Below the pieces are notes generated by a model that had not been told where the DNA came from, did no database searches, and saw nothing but the letters and a program-made list of their open reading frames with translations. Below, in pieces: positions 25,467 through 33,288 of a DNA stretch of 33,522 nt (positions are counted from its first letter, which is position 1; the number at the start of each line of letters is the position of its first letter). Location: the NCBI GenBank assembly GCA_034440455.1, contig JAWXCB010000079.1, positions 1 to 33,522 of the forward strand, read 5' to 3'. This DNA comes from JAWXCB01 sp034440455. Lineage in GTDB: Bacteria > Bacteroidota > Bacteroidia > Chitinophagales > CAIOSU01. A program made the position numbers and the translations under genes.

Positions 25467-26663
25467 CTATACAGTTACCACAACCGCCAACTCCTGCTTC
25501 ACCTCCGTAAACGCCTGCACCGCTTTATCCAAATGATGTTGCTCATGCACTGCTGAAACCTGCACACGAATTCTTGCCTGCCCTTTTGCAACAACAGGAT
25601 AGAAAAATCCAATCACATAAATTCCTTTTTCCAAAAGCTTCTCCGCAAATTTTTGCGCGAGCGGTGCGTCATACAACATGATGGGAACAATCGGATGCTC
25701 GCCCGGCTTGATATCAAAACCTGCTGCGGTCATCTTCTCGCGGAAATATTTCGTGTTCCATTCGAGTTTGTCGCGCAGCGTGGTTGTTTCAGAAAGCATA
25801 TCAAGCACTGCTATAGATGCGCCAACGATGGAAGGCGCAAGCGTATTTGAAAACAAATACGGACGCGAACGCTGGCGTAAAATTTCAACAATCTCTTTTC
25901 GTGCGGAAACGAAACCACCCAATGCCCCACCGAGCGCTTTGCCGAGTGTGCCGGTGATGATATCCATTTTACCCATCACGCCACGATATTCATGCACCCC
26001 GCGTCCCGTCTTGCCCATGAAGCCTGTAGAGTGACATTCATCCGACATCACCAGCGCATCATACTTTTCCGCAAGTGCGCAGATTTTATCCAACTGTGCA
26101 ATTGTGCCATCCATCGAAAATGCGCCATCCGTCACAATAATTTTTGTACGCGCAGAAGAAGCCGCTTTCAACTGAGCTTCCAAATCATGCATGTCATTGT
26201 GCTTATAGCGGAAGCGTTGCGCTTTGCACAACCGGATGCCGTCAATGATGGAAGCATGATTCAGTTCATCGGAGATAATCGCATCCTGCTCGCCAAACAG
26301 CGGCTCGAACACACCGCCATTCGCATCGAAGCATGCGGCATATAATATCGTGTCCTCCATTCCGAGGAAATCTGCAATCTTCTTTTCTAAAGTTTTGTGA
26401 ATATCCTGCGTACCGCAGATGAAGCGCACGGACGACATGCCGTAGCCATGCGTATCAATCGCTTGCTTCGCTGCTTCAATCACTTTGGGATGCGAGGACA
26501 AGCCAAGGTAATTGTTCGCGCAAAAGTTGATTACCGTTTTTCCCGTAGTAGTTTTTATCTCCGCGCCTTGCGGAGTGGTGATGACGCGCTCGTTCTTGTA
26601 AAGACCTGATGATCTTATTTCGCTGATTTCTTGTTGCATCCTGTCTTTTACTTTGCCGTACAT
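25467..26663 (-). CDS. kbl: Glycine C-acetyltransferase (2-amino-3-ketobutyrate CoA ligase)
   Basis: A 398-residue PLP enzyme that splits 2-amino-3-ketobutyrate with CoA into glycine and acetyl-CoA, the second step of threonine breakdown. The length equals that of the E. coli enzyme. The PLP-binding lysine is K242 in TGTLGKALGG. D208 and H211 in SDECHSTG hold the pyridine ring and the neighbouring pocket. NFCANNYLGLSSHP (46-59) is the family's N-terminal signature. The fold type I alpha-oxoamine synthase family also includes KAS, ALAS and SPT, but this sequence follows Kbl throughout. The partner dehydrogenase lies at 31499-32443. A TATCTTTG promoter box is just upstream (26687-26680). Reading starts at the ATG at 26663. 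Confidence 0.95.
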   Translation of the reverse strand: MYGKVKDRMQQEISEIRSSGLYKNERVITTPQGAEIKTTTGKTVINFCANNYLGLSSHPKVIEAAKQAIDTHGYGMSSVRFICGTQDIHKTLEKKIADFLGMEDTILYAACFDANGGVFEPLFGEQDAIISDELNHASIIDGIRLCKAQRFRYKHNDMHDLEAQLKAASSARTKIIVTDGAFSMDGTIAQLDKICALAEKYDALVMSDECHSTGFMGKTGRGVHEYRGVMGKMDIITGTLGKALGGALGGFVSARKEIVEILRQRSRPYLFSNTLAPSIVGASIAVLDMLSETTTLRDKLEWNTKYFREKMTAAGFDIKPGEHPIVPIMLYDAPLAQKFAEKLLEKGIYVIGFFYPVVAKGQARIRVQVSAVHEQHHLDKAVQAFTEVKQELAVVVTV

Positions 26664-26679
26664 GCGTTTGGTTTTGGGG

Positions 26680-26687
26680 CAAAGATA
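26680..26687 (-). promoter_or_regulatory. Bacteroidota -7 promoter box for kbl
   Basis: TATCTTTG on the minus strand matches TAnnTTTG exactly and lies 17 bp ahead of the kbl ATG, so the leader would be about ten bases or fewer. No convincing TTTG -33 element was seen at the expected distance, so the call rests on the -7 box and its position. Confidence 0.5.
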
Positions 26688-26738
26688 CTAAGCCGCTCCA
26701 CGCATAAAAGCTGCTGAAGTGTCTCAGGTAGAGAACCC

Positions 26739-26819
26739 GTCATTCTGTGCGGAGTCATACGCAGCGAAGAATCTCCATCTTTCTGAGGTAGAGATGCTTC
26801 GCTGTCGCTCAGCATGACG
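26739..26819. repeat. Intergenic inverted repeat (GTCATTCTG family)
   Basis: The left arm starts CGTCATTCTG (26739) and ends GCGAAGAATCTC (26775). The right arm 26791-26819 reads GAGATGCTTCGC to GCATGACG and pairs with it, with an extra few bases in the left arm. A TCTGAGGTAGAGA-type 13-mer occurs twice nearby (26722-26734 and 26782-26794, one mismatch). It fills the gap between the divergent kbl and metallo-hydrolase genes. I recall this palindrome type as widely dispersed in Bacteroidota genomes. Confidence 0.7.
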
Positions 26820-26881
26820 ACATGGGGATATCTAATTCCCTCTGCCCCTGCGCTGCTGCATAAATTTGCTCCCCCTATCCC

Positions 26882-27712
26882 ATGTCCTTATTCGTCACCT
26901 CGTTGAATTCAGGCAGTAACGGCAACTGTTACTACATCGGCAATCACGATGAAGCGGTGCTGATTGACGCGGGTCTCTCCTGCCGCGAAACGGAGAGGCG
27001 CATGAAGCGCCTCGGGCTTTCCATGCACAAGGTGAAAGCGATTTTTATCACGCATGAACACACCGACCATATCTATGGGGTGAGCAGGTTGTCGAAAAAA
27101 TATCAGCTTCCCGTTTATATCACCGAGGGCACGCGCAACAATCACAGGCTGCACTTTCAGCAGCATCTGCCTGTCTCCTTTCAGCCCTATAAGCCCATTG
27201 AGGTGGGCAGCCTCACCGTCACTGCGTTTCCAAAATTTCATGATGCGGCAGACCCGCATAGCTTCCTGGTGGCGGGCAATGGCGTGCAGGTGGGCGTGTT
27301 CACTGACATCGGTCGTCCGTGCGAACATCTTATCGCGCATTTCAAGCAATGCGATGCCGCCTTTCTCGAATCAAACTATGATGAGGAGATGCTCGAAACG
27401 GGCGGCTACCCGCAGCGCCTCAAAGACCGCATTCGCGGGGGCAGCGGGCATCTCTCCAACACGCAGGCGCTCGCGTTGTTCACGCGCCACCGCTCCGCGC
27501 AGTTGACGCATCTTTTTCTCTCGCACTTGTCTGCGAATAACAATTGCCCCCGGCTTGCGCAGGATATGTTCAATGCCGTTGCCGGAAAAACGGAAATCAT
27601 TCTCGCACCACGCACGCAGGAAACAGCGGTGTATCACATCACGAACGCACCCATCCGCCTCGGGCGCGCAGTAAAATCAAAAGTTGCGGAAGAGCAGCTT
27701 TCGCTGTTTTAG
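26882..27712 (+). CDS. WalJ/YycJ-like MBL-fold metallo-hydrolase
   Basis: A 276-residue metallo-beta-lactamase-fold hydrolase. The dinuclear metal motif THEHTDH (residues 57-63; H58, H60, D62, H63) is intact, preceded by the family's opening SLNSGSNGNCYYIG and AVLIDAGLSCRETERRM. Further ligands probably lie in FTDIGRP and the LSHLSANN histidines. The nearest known group is the YycJ/WalJ family, linked in Firmicutes to cell-wall and DNA-repair phenotypes and reported as a nuclease-like enzyme, so a nuclease role is possible but inferred. It is cytoplasmic, with no signal peptide. The gene diverges from kbl, with the repeat between them, and is GC-richer in its last third than its neighbours. 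Confidence 0.88.
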   Translation: MSLFVTSLNSGSNGNCYYIGNHDEAVLIDAGLSCRETERRMKRLGLSMHKVKAIFITHEHTDHIYGVSRLSKKYQLPVYITEGTRNNHRLHFQQHLPVSFQPYKPIEVGSLTVTAFPKFHDAADPHSFLVAGNGVQVGVFTDIGRPCEHLIAHFKQCDAAFLESNYDEEMLETGGYPQRLKDRIRGGSGHLSNTQALALFTRHRSAQLTHLFLSHLSANNNCPRLAQDMFNAVAGKTEIILAPRTQETAVYHITNAPIRLGRAVKSKVAEEQLSLF

Positions 27713-28020
27713 CACAAATACTTTTTTTAGGAAAATTCACTTCTTGAATCCATTTGTGTGCTGCTGGAAACGAGAAGTCCATTTCTTCTTTCCGGCAGTG
27801 CATGTTTTGTTTCCCTTTTATTCACCAAAGTTGCATTTGCAACTTGAATGTTGCTACAAAGCCGGATTCCTTAATTCTTGAAGATTATTTCAGCAGCTTT
27901 TCAGTTGTGGTTTATATTGATTACGTATATCAGGGATTATAAACTCCTCTCATAACTTTAAATTTTTTCCAGTTCCATCCAGTGTTAAGATAACTTAGCT
28001 TTACTTAATTAAAGAATTTC
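27713..28020. other. Intergenic region with two hairpins
   Basis: These 308 bp separate the metallo-hydrolase and the carbon-nitrogen hydrolase genes. A 10-bp stem with an inner 4-bp stem (27761-27770 with 27789-27798; inner 27774-27777 with 27785-27788) is followed by a T-rich run and could end transcription of the upstream gene. A second perfect 7-bp hairpin with an ATTT loop is at 27828-27845. The rest is AT-rich, with near matches to TAnnTTTG (TAGCTTTA) ahead of 28021 but no exact promoter. Short open frames here show no coding features. Confidence 0.45.
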
Positions 28021-28848
28021 ATGAAAATCGGCATGGCGCAACTGCTTGTGGAGGGTACGGAGCCGGAGCGCAATTTTGAGCGGGCACATAAGCTCATTAA
28101 ACAAGCGGCAGAAAAAAAATGTGACCTTGTATTACTTCCAGAAACGATTGACTTCGCATGGACGCATCCCAATGCGCTGAAAGAAAGCCAGCCTATTCCG
28201 GGCGATTACAGCGACATCTTTTGTGCATTTGCCAGAGAATATAAAATGCACATCTGCGTTGGGCTTACGGAAAAAGTGGAAGGGAAGCTCAATTATAATT
28301 CTGCAATCCTTATCAATGACAACGGTGAAATCATTTTGAAACACCGCAAAATAAACCTGCTCGAAGTAGAATTTCCCTATTATGAAATCGGGCAGAAATT
28401 AGAAGTGGTGGACACACCTTTCGGCAAAATCGGATTGAACATTTGCGCAGATAACTATATTGAAGCAACCAGCATCGGACATGCGCTCGCAAGAATGGGT
28501 GCGCAGATTTTAATCGCGCCTTCTTCATGGACGGTTGACTATCATGTTACCGAAGAAGATGAACCCTATCATGATAAGTGGATTAAACCATTAGGCACTC
28601 TCGCAAAATTGTATGACATGGTGGTGGTCAGCACGACCAGCGTTGGCTATATCGTTGGCGGTCCTTATGAAGGAAAGAAAATGGTGGGGTGCTCGCTCGC
28701 GATGGATAAAACCGGCATTTTGAAAAAGGGACTCTTCAATGAATTTGCAGGTGTGCTTGAAGAAGTGGAATTTGAAATTCCCCAGCGTAAAGAAAAAGGA
28801 ACAAAAATTGGCGAGATGCTGAAGCGAAAAGGCTACCGCTTTGATTGA
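28021..28848 (+). CDS. Carbon-nitrogen hydrolase (nitrilase superfamily)
   Basis: A 275-residue enzyme with the Glu-Lys-Cys triad of the nitrilase superfamily: E41 (LLPETIDF), K110 (KHRKINL) and C142 (LNICADNY). The superfamily cleaves nitriles or amides, or transfers ammonia. The order and spacing are typical of stand-alone amidase-like members of about 270 residues. The Cys context NICADNY differs from the C(Y/W)DxRFPE of omega-amidases, so the specific branch is not clear. It is the first gene of a plus-strand operon with thiL (18-bp gap) and a small channel-like gene (6-bp gap). A link to thiamine metabolism is conceivable but unproven. No signal peptide is seen. Confidence 0.88.
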   Translation: MKIGMAQLLVEGTEPERNFERAHKLIKQAAEKKCDLVLLPETIDFAWTHPNALKESQPIPGDYSDIFCAFAREYKMHICVGLTEKVEGKLNYNSAILINDNGEIILKHRKINLLEVEFPYYEIGQKLEVVDTPFGKIGLNICADNYIEATSIGHALARMGAQILIAPSSWTVDYHVTEEDEPYHDKWIKPLGTLAKLYDMVVVSTTSVGYIVGGPYEGKKMVGCSLAMDKTGILKKGLFNEFAGVLEEVEFEIPQRKEKGTKIGEMLKRKGYRFD

Positions 28849-28866
28849 TTATTATAACAGAGAATT

Positions 28867-29925
28867 ATGACAACGCAATCCCGTACTGAAATCAGTTCGC
28901 TTGGCGAATTCGGACTTATCAAAGTCCTGACAAGTCGTTTTAAAAAGCTCAATGATTCCACCATCAAAGCAGTGGGCGATGACGCGGCAGTGATTGACAA
29001 CGGAAATAAATTCACGCTCGTCACAACTGACTTGCTTGCTGAAGGCGTTCACTTTGATTTGATGTATTGCCCGCTGAAACATCTCGGCTATAAATCTATC
29101 GTGGTGAATCTTTCTGACATTTATGCAATGAACGGTACGCCAAAGCAGATAACGGTTTCATTAGCTGTCTCCAGCCGCTTTTCTGTGGAGGCACTGGAAG
29201 AATTGTATGAAGGAATCCGTCACGCCTGTACACAGTATGGAGTTGATTTAGTGGGAGGTGACACAAGTTCCTCACACAGTGGATTGGTAATCAGCATCAC
29301 TGCGATTGGCGAAGTAGAAAAGGATAAAGTGATTTACCGCAACACGGCAAAAGAAGGCGACCTGCTTTGCGTGTCAGGTGATTTGGGCGGAGCGTATCTC
29401 GGCTTACAGATACTCGAACGCGAGAAACAAATCTATTTGGAAAACCCGCAGGTGCAGCCCGATTTGGAAGATCAGCAGTATCTCATCGGACGACAGTTAA
29501 AACCCGAAGCAAGAAAAGATATTATCGAATTGCTCGCTGAGAAAAATGTTCTTCCCACTTCGATGATTGACGTTTCCGATGGTTTGTCGTCTGACCTGTT
29601 GCACATCTGCACGCAGTCTGATGTCGGCTGCCGATTGTATGAAGCGGATATTCCCATCAGCGAGGAAGCAATTCAGCTTGCCTTTAAATTCAGCCTTGAC
29701 CCTACCGCGTGCGCATTGAGCGGTGGCGAAGATTATGAACTGCTCTTCACGATTAAAAAAGAAGACCGCAAGAAATTTGAAGATGATAAAGACATTACCG
29801 TGATTGGCGACATGGTAAAAAAAGACCAAGGCGTAAAGCTGTTTTCAAAAGGCGGCAAGCTGCATGACATCACCGCGCAGGGTTGGGATGCTTTCTTAAA
29901 AGCACGGCAGTCTGCCGAACAATAA
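28867..29925 (+). CDS. thiL: Thiamine-phosphate kinase
   Basis: A 352-residue ATP-dependent kinase converting thiamine monophosphate to the cofactor thiamine diphosphate. The N-terminal metal and ATP sites are visible as VGDDAAVI (36-43), TTDLLAEGVHF (53-63) and NLSDIYAMNGTP (81-92), then VGGDTSSS, and in the C-terminal half DVSDGLSSDL and GGEDYELLF. These match ThiL of the PurM-like fold, and the order is complete. The ThiL N-terminus (GEFGLIKVLTSRF) is standard. The gene lies between the carbon-nitrogen hydrolase (18 bp upstream) and a small membrane protein (6 bp downstream), so the three are probably co-transcribed. No riboswitch (THI-box) was recognised nearby. Confidence 0.97.
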   Translation: MTTQSRTEISSLGEFGLIKVLTSRFKKLNDSTIKAVGDDAAVIDNGNKFTLVTTDLLAEGVHFDLMYCPLKHLGYKSIVVNLSDIYAMNGTPKQITVSLAVSSRFSVEALEELYEGIRHACTQYGVDLVGGDTSSSHSGLVISITAIGEVEKDKVIYRNTAKEGDLLCVSGDLGGAYLGLQILEREKQIYLENPQVQPDLEDQQYLIGRQLKPEARKDIIELLAEKNVLPTSMIDVSDGLSSDLLHICTQSDVGCRLYEADIPISEEAIQLAFKFSLDPTACALSGGEDYELLFTIKKEDRKKFEDDKDITVIGDMVKKDQGVKLFSKGGKLHDITAQGWDAFLKARQSAEQ

Positions 29926-29931
29926 AGTCAC

Positions 29932-30276
29932 ATGTTTGAACAAAAAGACGAACCGCTCCTTTCCCGCAAAGATTTTTTCATTCGCTTCCTTCAGTATTTT
30001 CTTTTTTCAATCGCTATCCTCGCCTTTTCCCTTTTTCTCGGCATGTTGGGCTACCATCACTTAGCAGAGCTTAGTTGGATAGATTCCGTGCTGAATGCCT
30101 CCATGATTCTCACCGGCATGGGTCCTGTTGATGAAATGAAAACCAACGCGGCAAAACTCTTTGCCTCGTTCTATGCGATTTATAGCGGGGTTGCTTTCGT
30201 TTCCGTGTTTGCAGTGTTGCTGGCTCCCGCGTTGCACAGGGTCATGCACACCTTGCATTTTGAAAGCGAGTCATAA
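29932..30276 (+). CDS. Small two-helix membrane protein resembling a K+ channel pore
   Basis: A 114-residue protein with two hydrophobic helices (about 23-43 and 75-97). Between them is a re-entrant-like segment SVLNASMILTGMGPVDEM (about 54-71). The layout TM-pore-TM and the TGMGPVD stretch resemble the potassium-channel pore (consensus TVGYGD), as in the Ion_trans_2 family, with Y of the filter replaced and Pro-Val inserted before Asp. The total length is that of a KcsA-like subunit. Whether it conducts ions is uncertain; it may be a non-conducting relative or a different family with chance similarity. It begins 6 bp after thiL, in the same operon. The C-terminal tail is short and charged. 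Confidence 0.6.
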   Translation: MFEQKDEPLLSRKDFFIRFLQYFLFSIAILAFSLFLGMLGYHHLAELSWIDSVLNASMILTGMGPVDEMKTNAAKLFASFYAIYSGVAFVSVFAVLLAPALHRVMHTLHFESES

Positions 30277-30353
30277 AGCATTCCTTTGAACCAATATACC
30301 TCTTCGGAAAATGCAATGCTCATTTATAGAAAGCCTGTTTTGCTTCTGATGCA

Positions 30354-30396
30354 GTTTGGACTCCCTTCTCCTTTTGAGAGGGGGCGGGGGTGAGGC
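30354..30396 (+). repeat. Dispersed GTTTGGACTCCC repeat, copy 3
   Basis: This copy has GTTTGGACTCCC, a short spacer and GAGAGGGGGCGGGGGTGAGG, matching copy 1 (minus strand) over most of its length. It sits in the gap after the channel-like gene, about 80 bp past its stop, and could act as a transcription end. The rest of 30277-30520 is AT-rich, with no recognisable gene and a stretch of tandem CCTAATTC-like words at 30477-30520. Confidence 0.65.
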
Positions 30397-30520
30397 TTTT
30401 GCGCGAGCAAGTTTTAAAGTCTAAATGGTATAAAATCGTTTTCACCACTGAAAGGAAACGAGTCTGAAAAAAAATTCCTAATTCTCAATTCCTAATTCCA
30501 AATTTTTAATTCCTAATTCT

Positions 30521-31381
30521 TTAATCCACCAGCACACCCATCTTTCCCATCTGGTAGTCGCGCATCGCCTCCATGATTTCACTCTGTGTAGTCATCACAA
30601 ACGGTCCGTACTGCATCACCTTTTCTTTGATTGGCGCACCGCTACAGAATAAGATAAGCGTGTCAGCAGCAGCTTCAAGATGAATGCTTGTACCGTCATT
30701 CTCAAAGTGAGCCAGCGTGCGGTCTTTTACCTGCAAACCGTTTGCAGTAATAGCTCCATGAAGCACATACAACAACACATCTCTGTTCTCCTCCACATCA
30801 AGTGCAAGTGTTCCACCAGCTTTCAGATTAATCGTGTATGCCTGAATGCCTGTGATAGAATTCACCGCGCCTTTCACATCTCCCAAATTTCCCGCCACAA
30901 CATTGATTGCAGCTTTTCCATTATCAAAAGTGATGGTTGGAATATTTTCCTTCTGCACGCCCTGGTAATTCGGCTGCGACATTTTCAACTGCGCGGGCAG
31001 GTTTATCCAGAGCTGGATGATTTCCATCGTGCCGCCCTTTTCGCGAAACTCTTTCGGCACATTTTCCGAATGCACGATTCCGCGCGCAGCGGTCATCCAT
31101 TGCACACCACCCGCATGAATCGTGCTGCGGTTTTCACGCGAATCATGATGCTCCACGCTTCCATCAAAGATGAACGTCACTGCTTCAAAGCCTCTGTGCG
31201 GATGCGGACCAAACGGCAATCCAGCGTTGTTCGGCTCATACTTATGCGGACCATGATGATGCAGCAACAAAAACGGGTCAAGCATGCGCAGTTGCGCAGT
31301 GGGGAGTGGTTGATATAAAACCAAATCACCCTCGTGAGCAGGTTGGGCTTTTACAAGTTGTTTTACAGAACGCGGTTGCAT
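30521..31381 (-). CDS. Pirin-family protein
   Basis: A 286-residue bicupin of the pirin family. The metal-binding residues of the N-terminal cupin are conserved: H60 and H62 (FGPHPHRG), H104 and E106 (GIVHSE). Pirins are iron proteins; some bacterial members have quercetin 2,3-dioxygenase activity, others act in redox sensing or regulation, and the specific role here is unknown. The length and both cupin domains (about 20-125 and 165-275, with SVEHHDS in the first) are normal. No signal peptide is seen. The gene stands alone, with its 3' end near the channel-like gene and 117 bp from the epimerase gene upstream. Start is ATG at 31381. Confidence 0.93.
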   Translation of the reverse strand: MQPRSVKQLVKAQPAHEGDLVLYQPLPTAQLRMLDPFLLLHHHGPHKYEPNNAGLPFGPHPHRGFEAVTFIFDGSVEHHDSRENRSTIHAGGVQWMTAARGIVHSENVPKEFREKGGTMEIIQLWINLPAQLKMSQPNYQGVQKENIPTITFDNGKAAINVVAGNLGDVKGAVNSITGIQAYTINLKAGGTLALDVEENRDVLLYVLHGAITANGLQVKDRTLAHFENDGTSIHLEAAADTLILFCSGAPIKEKVMQYGPFVMTTQSEIMEAMRDYQMGKMGVLVD

Positions 31382-31498
31382 AAAATCTCCTTTTTTTTAA
31401 CCCAATGAACAGCGGCTGTCTCGCTATCGTTCCTTAAGCAGATATACCTGAGTATAGTAGGTAAATTGATAGTATTTCCAACGCTTTAAGCGATGGAA

Positions 31499-32443
31499 TC
31501 ACTTGTGTAGATGTTGCAGCATGTCTTGAGTCATCTTCTTCAAATCATACGCATGTCTCCATCCCCAATCTTTTCGCGCGAAAGAATCGTCAATGCTTGC
31601 GGGCCATGAATCCGCAATCTGCTGGCGGAAATCAGGCTTGTAAGAAATCTTGAAATCAGGACGGTGCTTTTGAATCTCCTGCGCAATCTCTTTCGGAGAA
31701 AAACTCATCGCGCTTAGGTTATAGCTTGAGCGCAGCTTGATTTTCGCAGCCGCAGCATCCATGATTTCAATTGTTGCGCGTAGCGCATCGGGCATATACA
31801 TCATCGGCAGGTACGTTTGCTCTGAGAGGAAACAGGTGTAAGCATTCTTCTTCACCGCCTGAAAAAAAATATCCACCGCATAATCCGTAGTGCCACCACC
31901 GGGCTGCGTTTGGTAGCTGATAAGCCCCGGGTAGCGCAAGCTGCGCACATCCACGCGAAATTTCTCAAAGTAATATTCGCACCAGCGCTCCCCCGCCAGC
32001 TTGCTGATGCCATAAGCCGTTGTCGGGTCGGTCACCGTGTGTTGCGGAGTGCTTTTTCGCGGAGTGGTGGGACCGAAAATCGCAATCGAGCTGGGCCAGA
32101 ACACTTTTTTGATATGCCCTTCCCGCGCCAATTCCAGCACGTTAAACAGGCTCTCCATATTCAGCCGCCACGCAAAGTGCGGATTGTCTTCCGCGCGCGC
32201 TGAAAGAATCGCGGCAAGCAGATAGACGTGGCTGATTTTGTATTTCTTAATAATGATTTTCAGCCGCTCTTTATCCAGCACGTTCAGATGCTCATAAATG
32301 CCTTCCTGGTTTTTCATCGTGCGCTTCTCCACGATGTCAGATGCCACAACATGCTTTTCGCCAAAATTTTTTCGCAGCGCAGTGGTCAGCTCTGAGCCGA
32401 TTTGCCCAAGCGCACCTATCACGAGAAGATTATCTTGTTTCAT
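31499..32443 (-). CDS. SDR-type L-threonine 3-dehydrogenase / NAD-dependent epimerase-like
   Basis: A 314-residue extended short-chain dehydrogenase. The frame opens at a TTG (32452), but the ATG at 32443 is preferred. VIGALGQIGSEL is the NAD-binding GxxGxxG, and the catalytic Tyr-Lys pair is Y144 and K148 (YGISKLAGERW), with S118 or S119 (PSSIAIFG) as the partner. The protein matches the epimerase-like L-threonine dehydrogenase group, which oxidises threonine to 2-amino-3-ketobutyrate, the substrate of Kbl at 25467-26663. The SDR-type enzyme is unrelated to the zinc-dependent E. coli Tdh. The PTTPRKSTPQHT substrate loop and the RYPG motif support this subfamily. Without a search, other epimerase activities remain possible. 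Confidence 0.85.
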   Translation of the reverse strand: MKQDNLLVIGALGQIGSELTTALRKNFGEKHVVASDIVEKRTMKNQEGIYEHLNVLDKERLKIIIKKYKISHVYLLAAILSARAEDNPHFAWRLNMESLFNVLELAREGHIKKVFWPSSIAIFGPTTPRKSTPQHTVTDPTTAYGISKLAGERWCEYYFEKFRVDVRSLRYPGLISYQTQPGGGTTDYAVDIFFQAVKKNAYTCFLSEQTYLPMMYMPDALRATIEIMDAAAAKIKLRSSYNLSAMSFSPKEIAQEIQKHRPDFKISYKPDFRQQIADSWPASIDDSFARKDWGWRHAYDLKKMTQDMLQHLHK

Positions 32444-32703
32444 AGGCGACAAATTTCAATAATTTTTTTGGGTGTTGGATTTGTCCTCGCGAACTCGTTC
32501 CTCCATCCCCTGAATGAAGCGATGGTTGGCGCGTACTTCTCTCATTTCTTTAACACTCGAATACTATGACTTAAACAACCCTCGTCAAAATAGGTGTGGT
32601 GTTTACATGAGCGCAAGCATAGTTGCCATTCAAACTCATGACTTTCTTTACTCGCCCTCCTATTTCACCAACATCAGCCCATGTATGCCCAACACGCCCT
32701 TTT

Positions 32704-32811
32704 CAAAAAATCGGACTCCCTTTTTTAAAATGTCGGTGCCGGAAAAATAAAAAACGGTGGGCGGATTTAAAATTGTGGTGGGCGGAAAGAAAAAAAGGGT
32801 GTCCGTTTTTG
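32704..32811. repeat. Imperfect 108-bp palindrome
   Basis: The left arm 32704-32727 (CAAAAAAT then CGGACTCCCTTTTTT) pairs with the right arm 32790-32811 (AAAAAAAGGGTGTCCG then TTTTTGC), with one mismatch and one bulged base over about 22 bp. The interior of about 60 bp contains GGTGCCGG and the repeated GGTGGGCGGA word. It could be a MITE-like element or a structured RNA, but no flanking target duplication was recognised. Confidence 0.5.
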
Positions 32812-32895
32812 CGGAGAAACGGTAAAAACACGGGTAAGGCTGAGCTAAATAAAAAGCCCGCTGGCTGACTTGGATATATAAACAGAATATAAACT

Positions 32896-32968
32896 TTGGG
32901 GGACAGTCACAACCTCATTACCCGATAACTTGTGCCTAAACACCCTAATTCTGGGGGACAGTCACAAC
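32896..32968 (+). repeat. Direct repeat of a TGGGGGACAGTCACAAC 17-mer
   Basis: The exact 17-mer occurs at 32897-32913 and again at 32952-32968, 55 bp apart. The sequence between includes TAACTTGTGCCTAAA, which is also almost present at 173-186 near the other end of the window (one-base gap). A recombination or transposition scar is possible; no transposase gene is seen. Confidence 0.6.
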
Positions 32969-33288
32969 TGACGGGTGCATGGGTTGTGAGCGTAAGCAAG
33001 TTATAAGCAAGCCTATTAGCGGAAGTGCAACCATAAAACAGACGACTAAAAATTGAACAGTAACACAAAGACAAACCATTTTGACAGGTGACCAACTTAC
33101 AAACTATATTTCAACTGGACAGCGAGTAAGCCGACACTCATTGCCGATCCTTCTGCATTTTTAATTTTCCCCACCGCACATTTTTTTTAATTCAATTTTA
33201 GCCAACCCCACAGAATGACATTTGTGCCAAGAACAAGCATTATTTTACGTATTTTGACAGGCTATAATTTAATAATTGGATAAAGACT

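Larger units (their letters stand above)
32444..33288. other. Gene-poor, AT-rich intergenic stretch
   Basis: About 845 bp lie between the epimerase gene and the HsdR start with no convincing coding sequence; the short open frames have no recognisable domains. It contains an imperfect palindrome at 32704-32811, a duplicated 17-mer at 32896-32968, and low-complexity A- and T-runs. A GGTGGGCGGA word appears twice (32756-32765, 32777-32786). From about 33030 it is AT-rich, leading into HsdR. It reads like the boundary of an accessory region, and the palindrome may be a small non-autonomous element. Confidence 0.55.

Noticed and set aside
27713..28020. A possible THI-box riboswitch ahead of the carbon-nitrogen hydrolase and thiL operon
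   Set aside because: The conserved CTGAGA and ACCTG-like THI elements were not found; only simple hairpins are present.
32514..32868. Plus-strand open frames in the gene-poor stretch
   Set aside because: They are short, rich in low-complexity runs, and overlap the palindrome; no start signal or domain supports them.
33250..33270. A TTGACA and TATAAT pair just ahead of hsdR
   Set aside because: The two words are only 3 bp apart, far from the 16-18 bp needed for a sigma-70-type promoter, and Bacteroidota use a different consensus.
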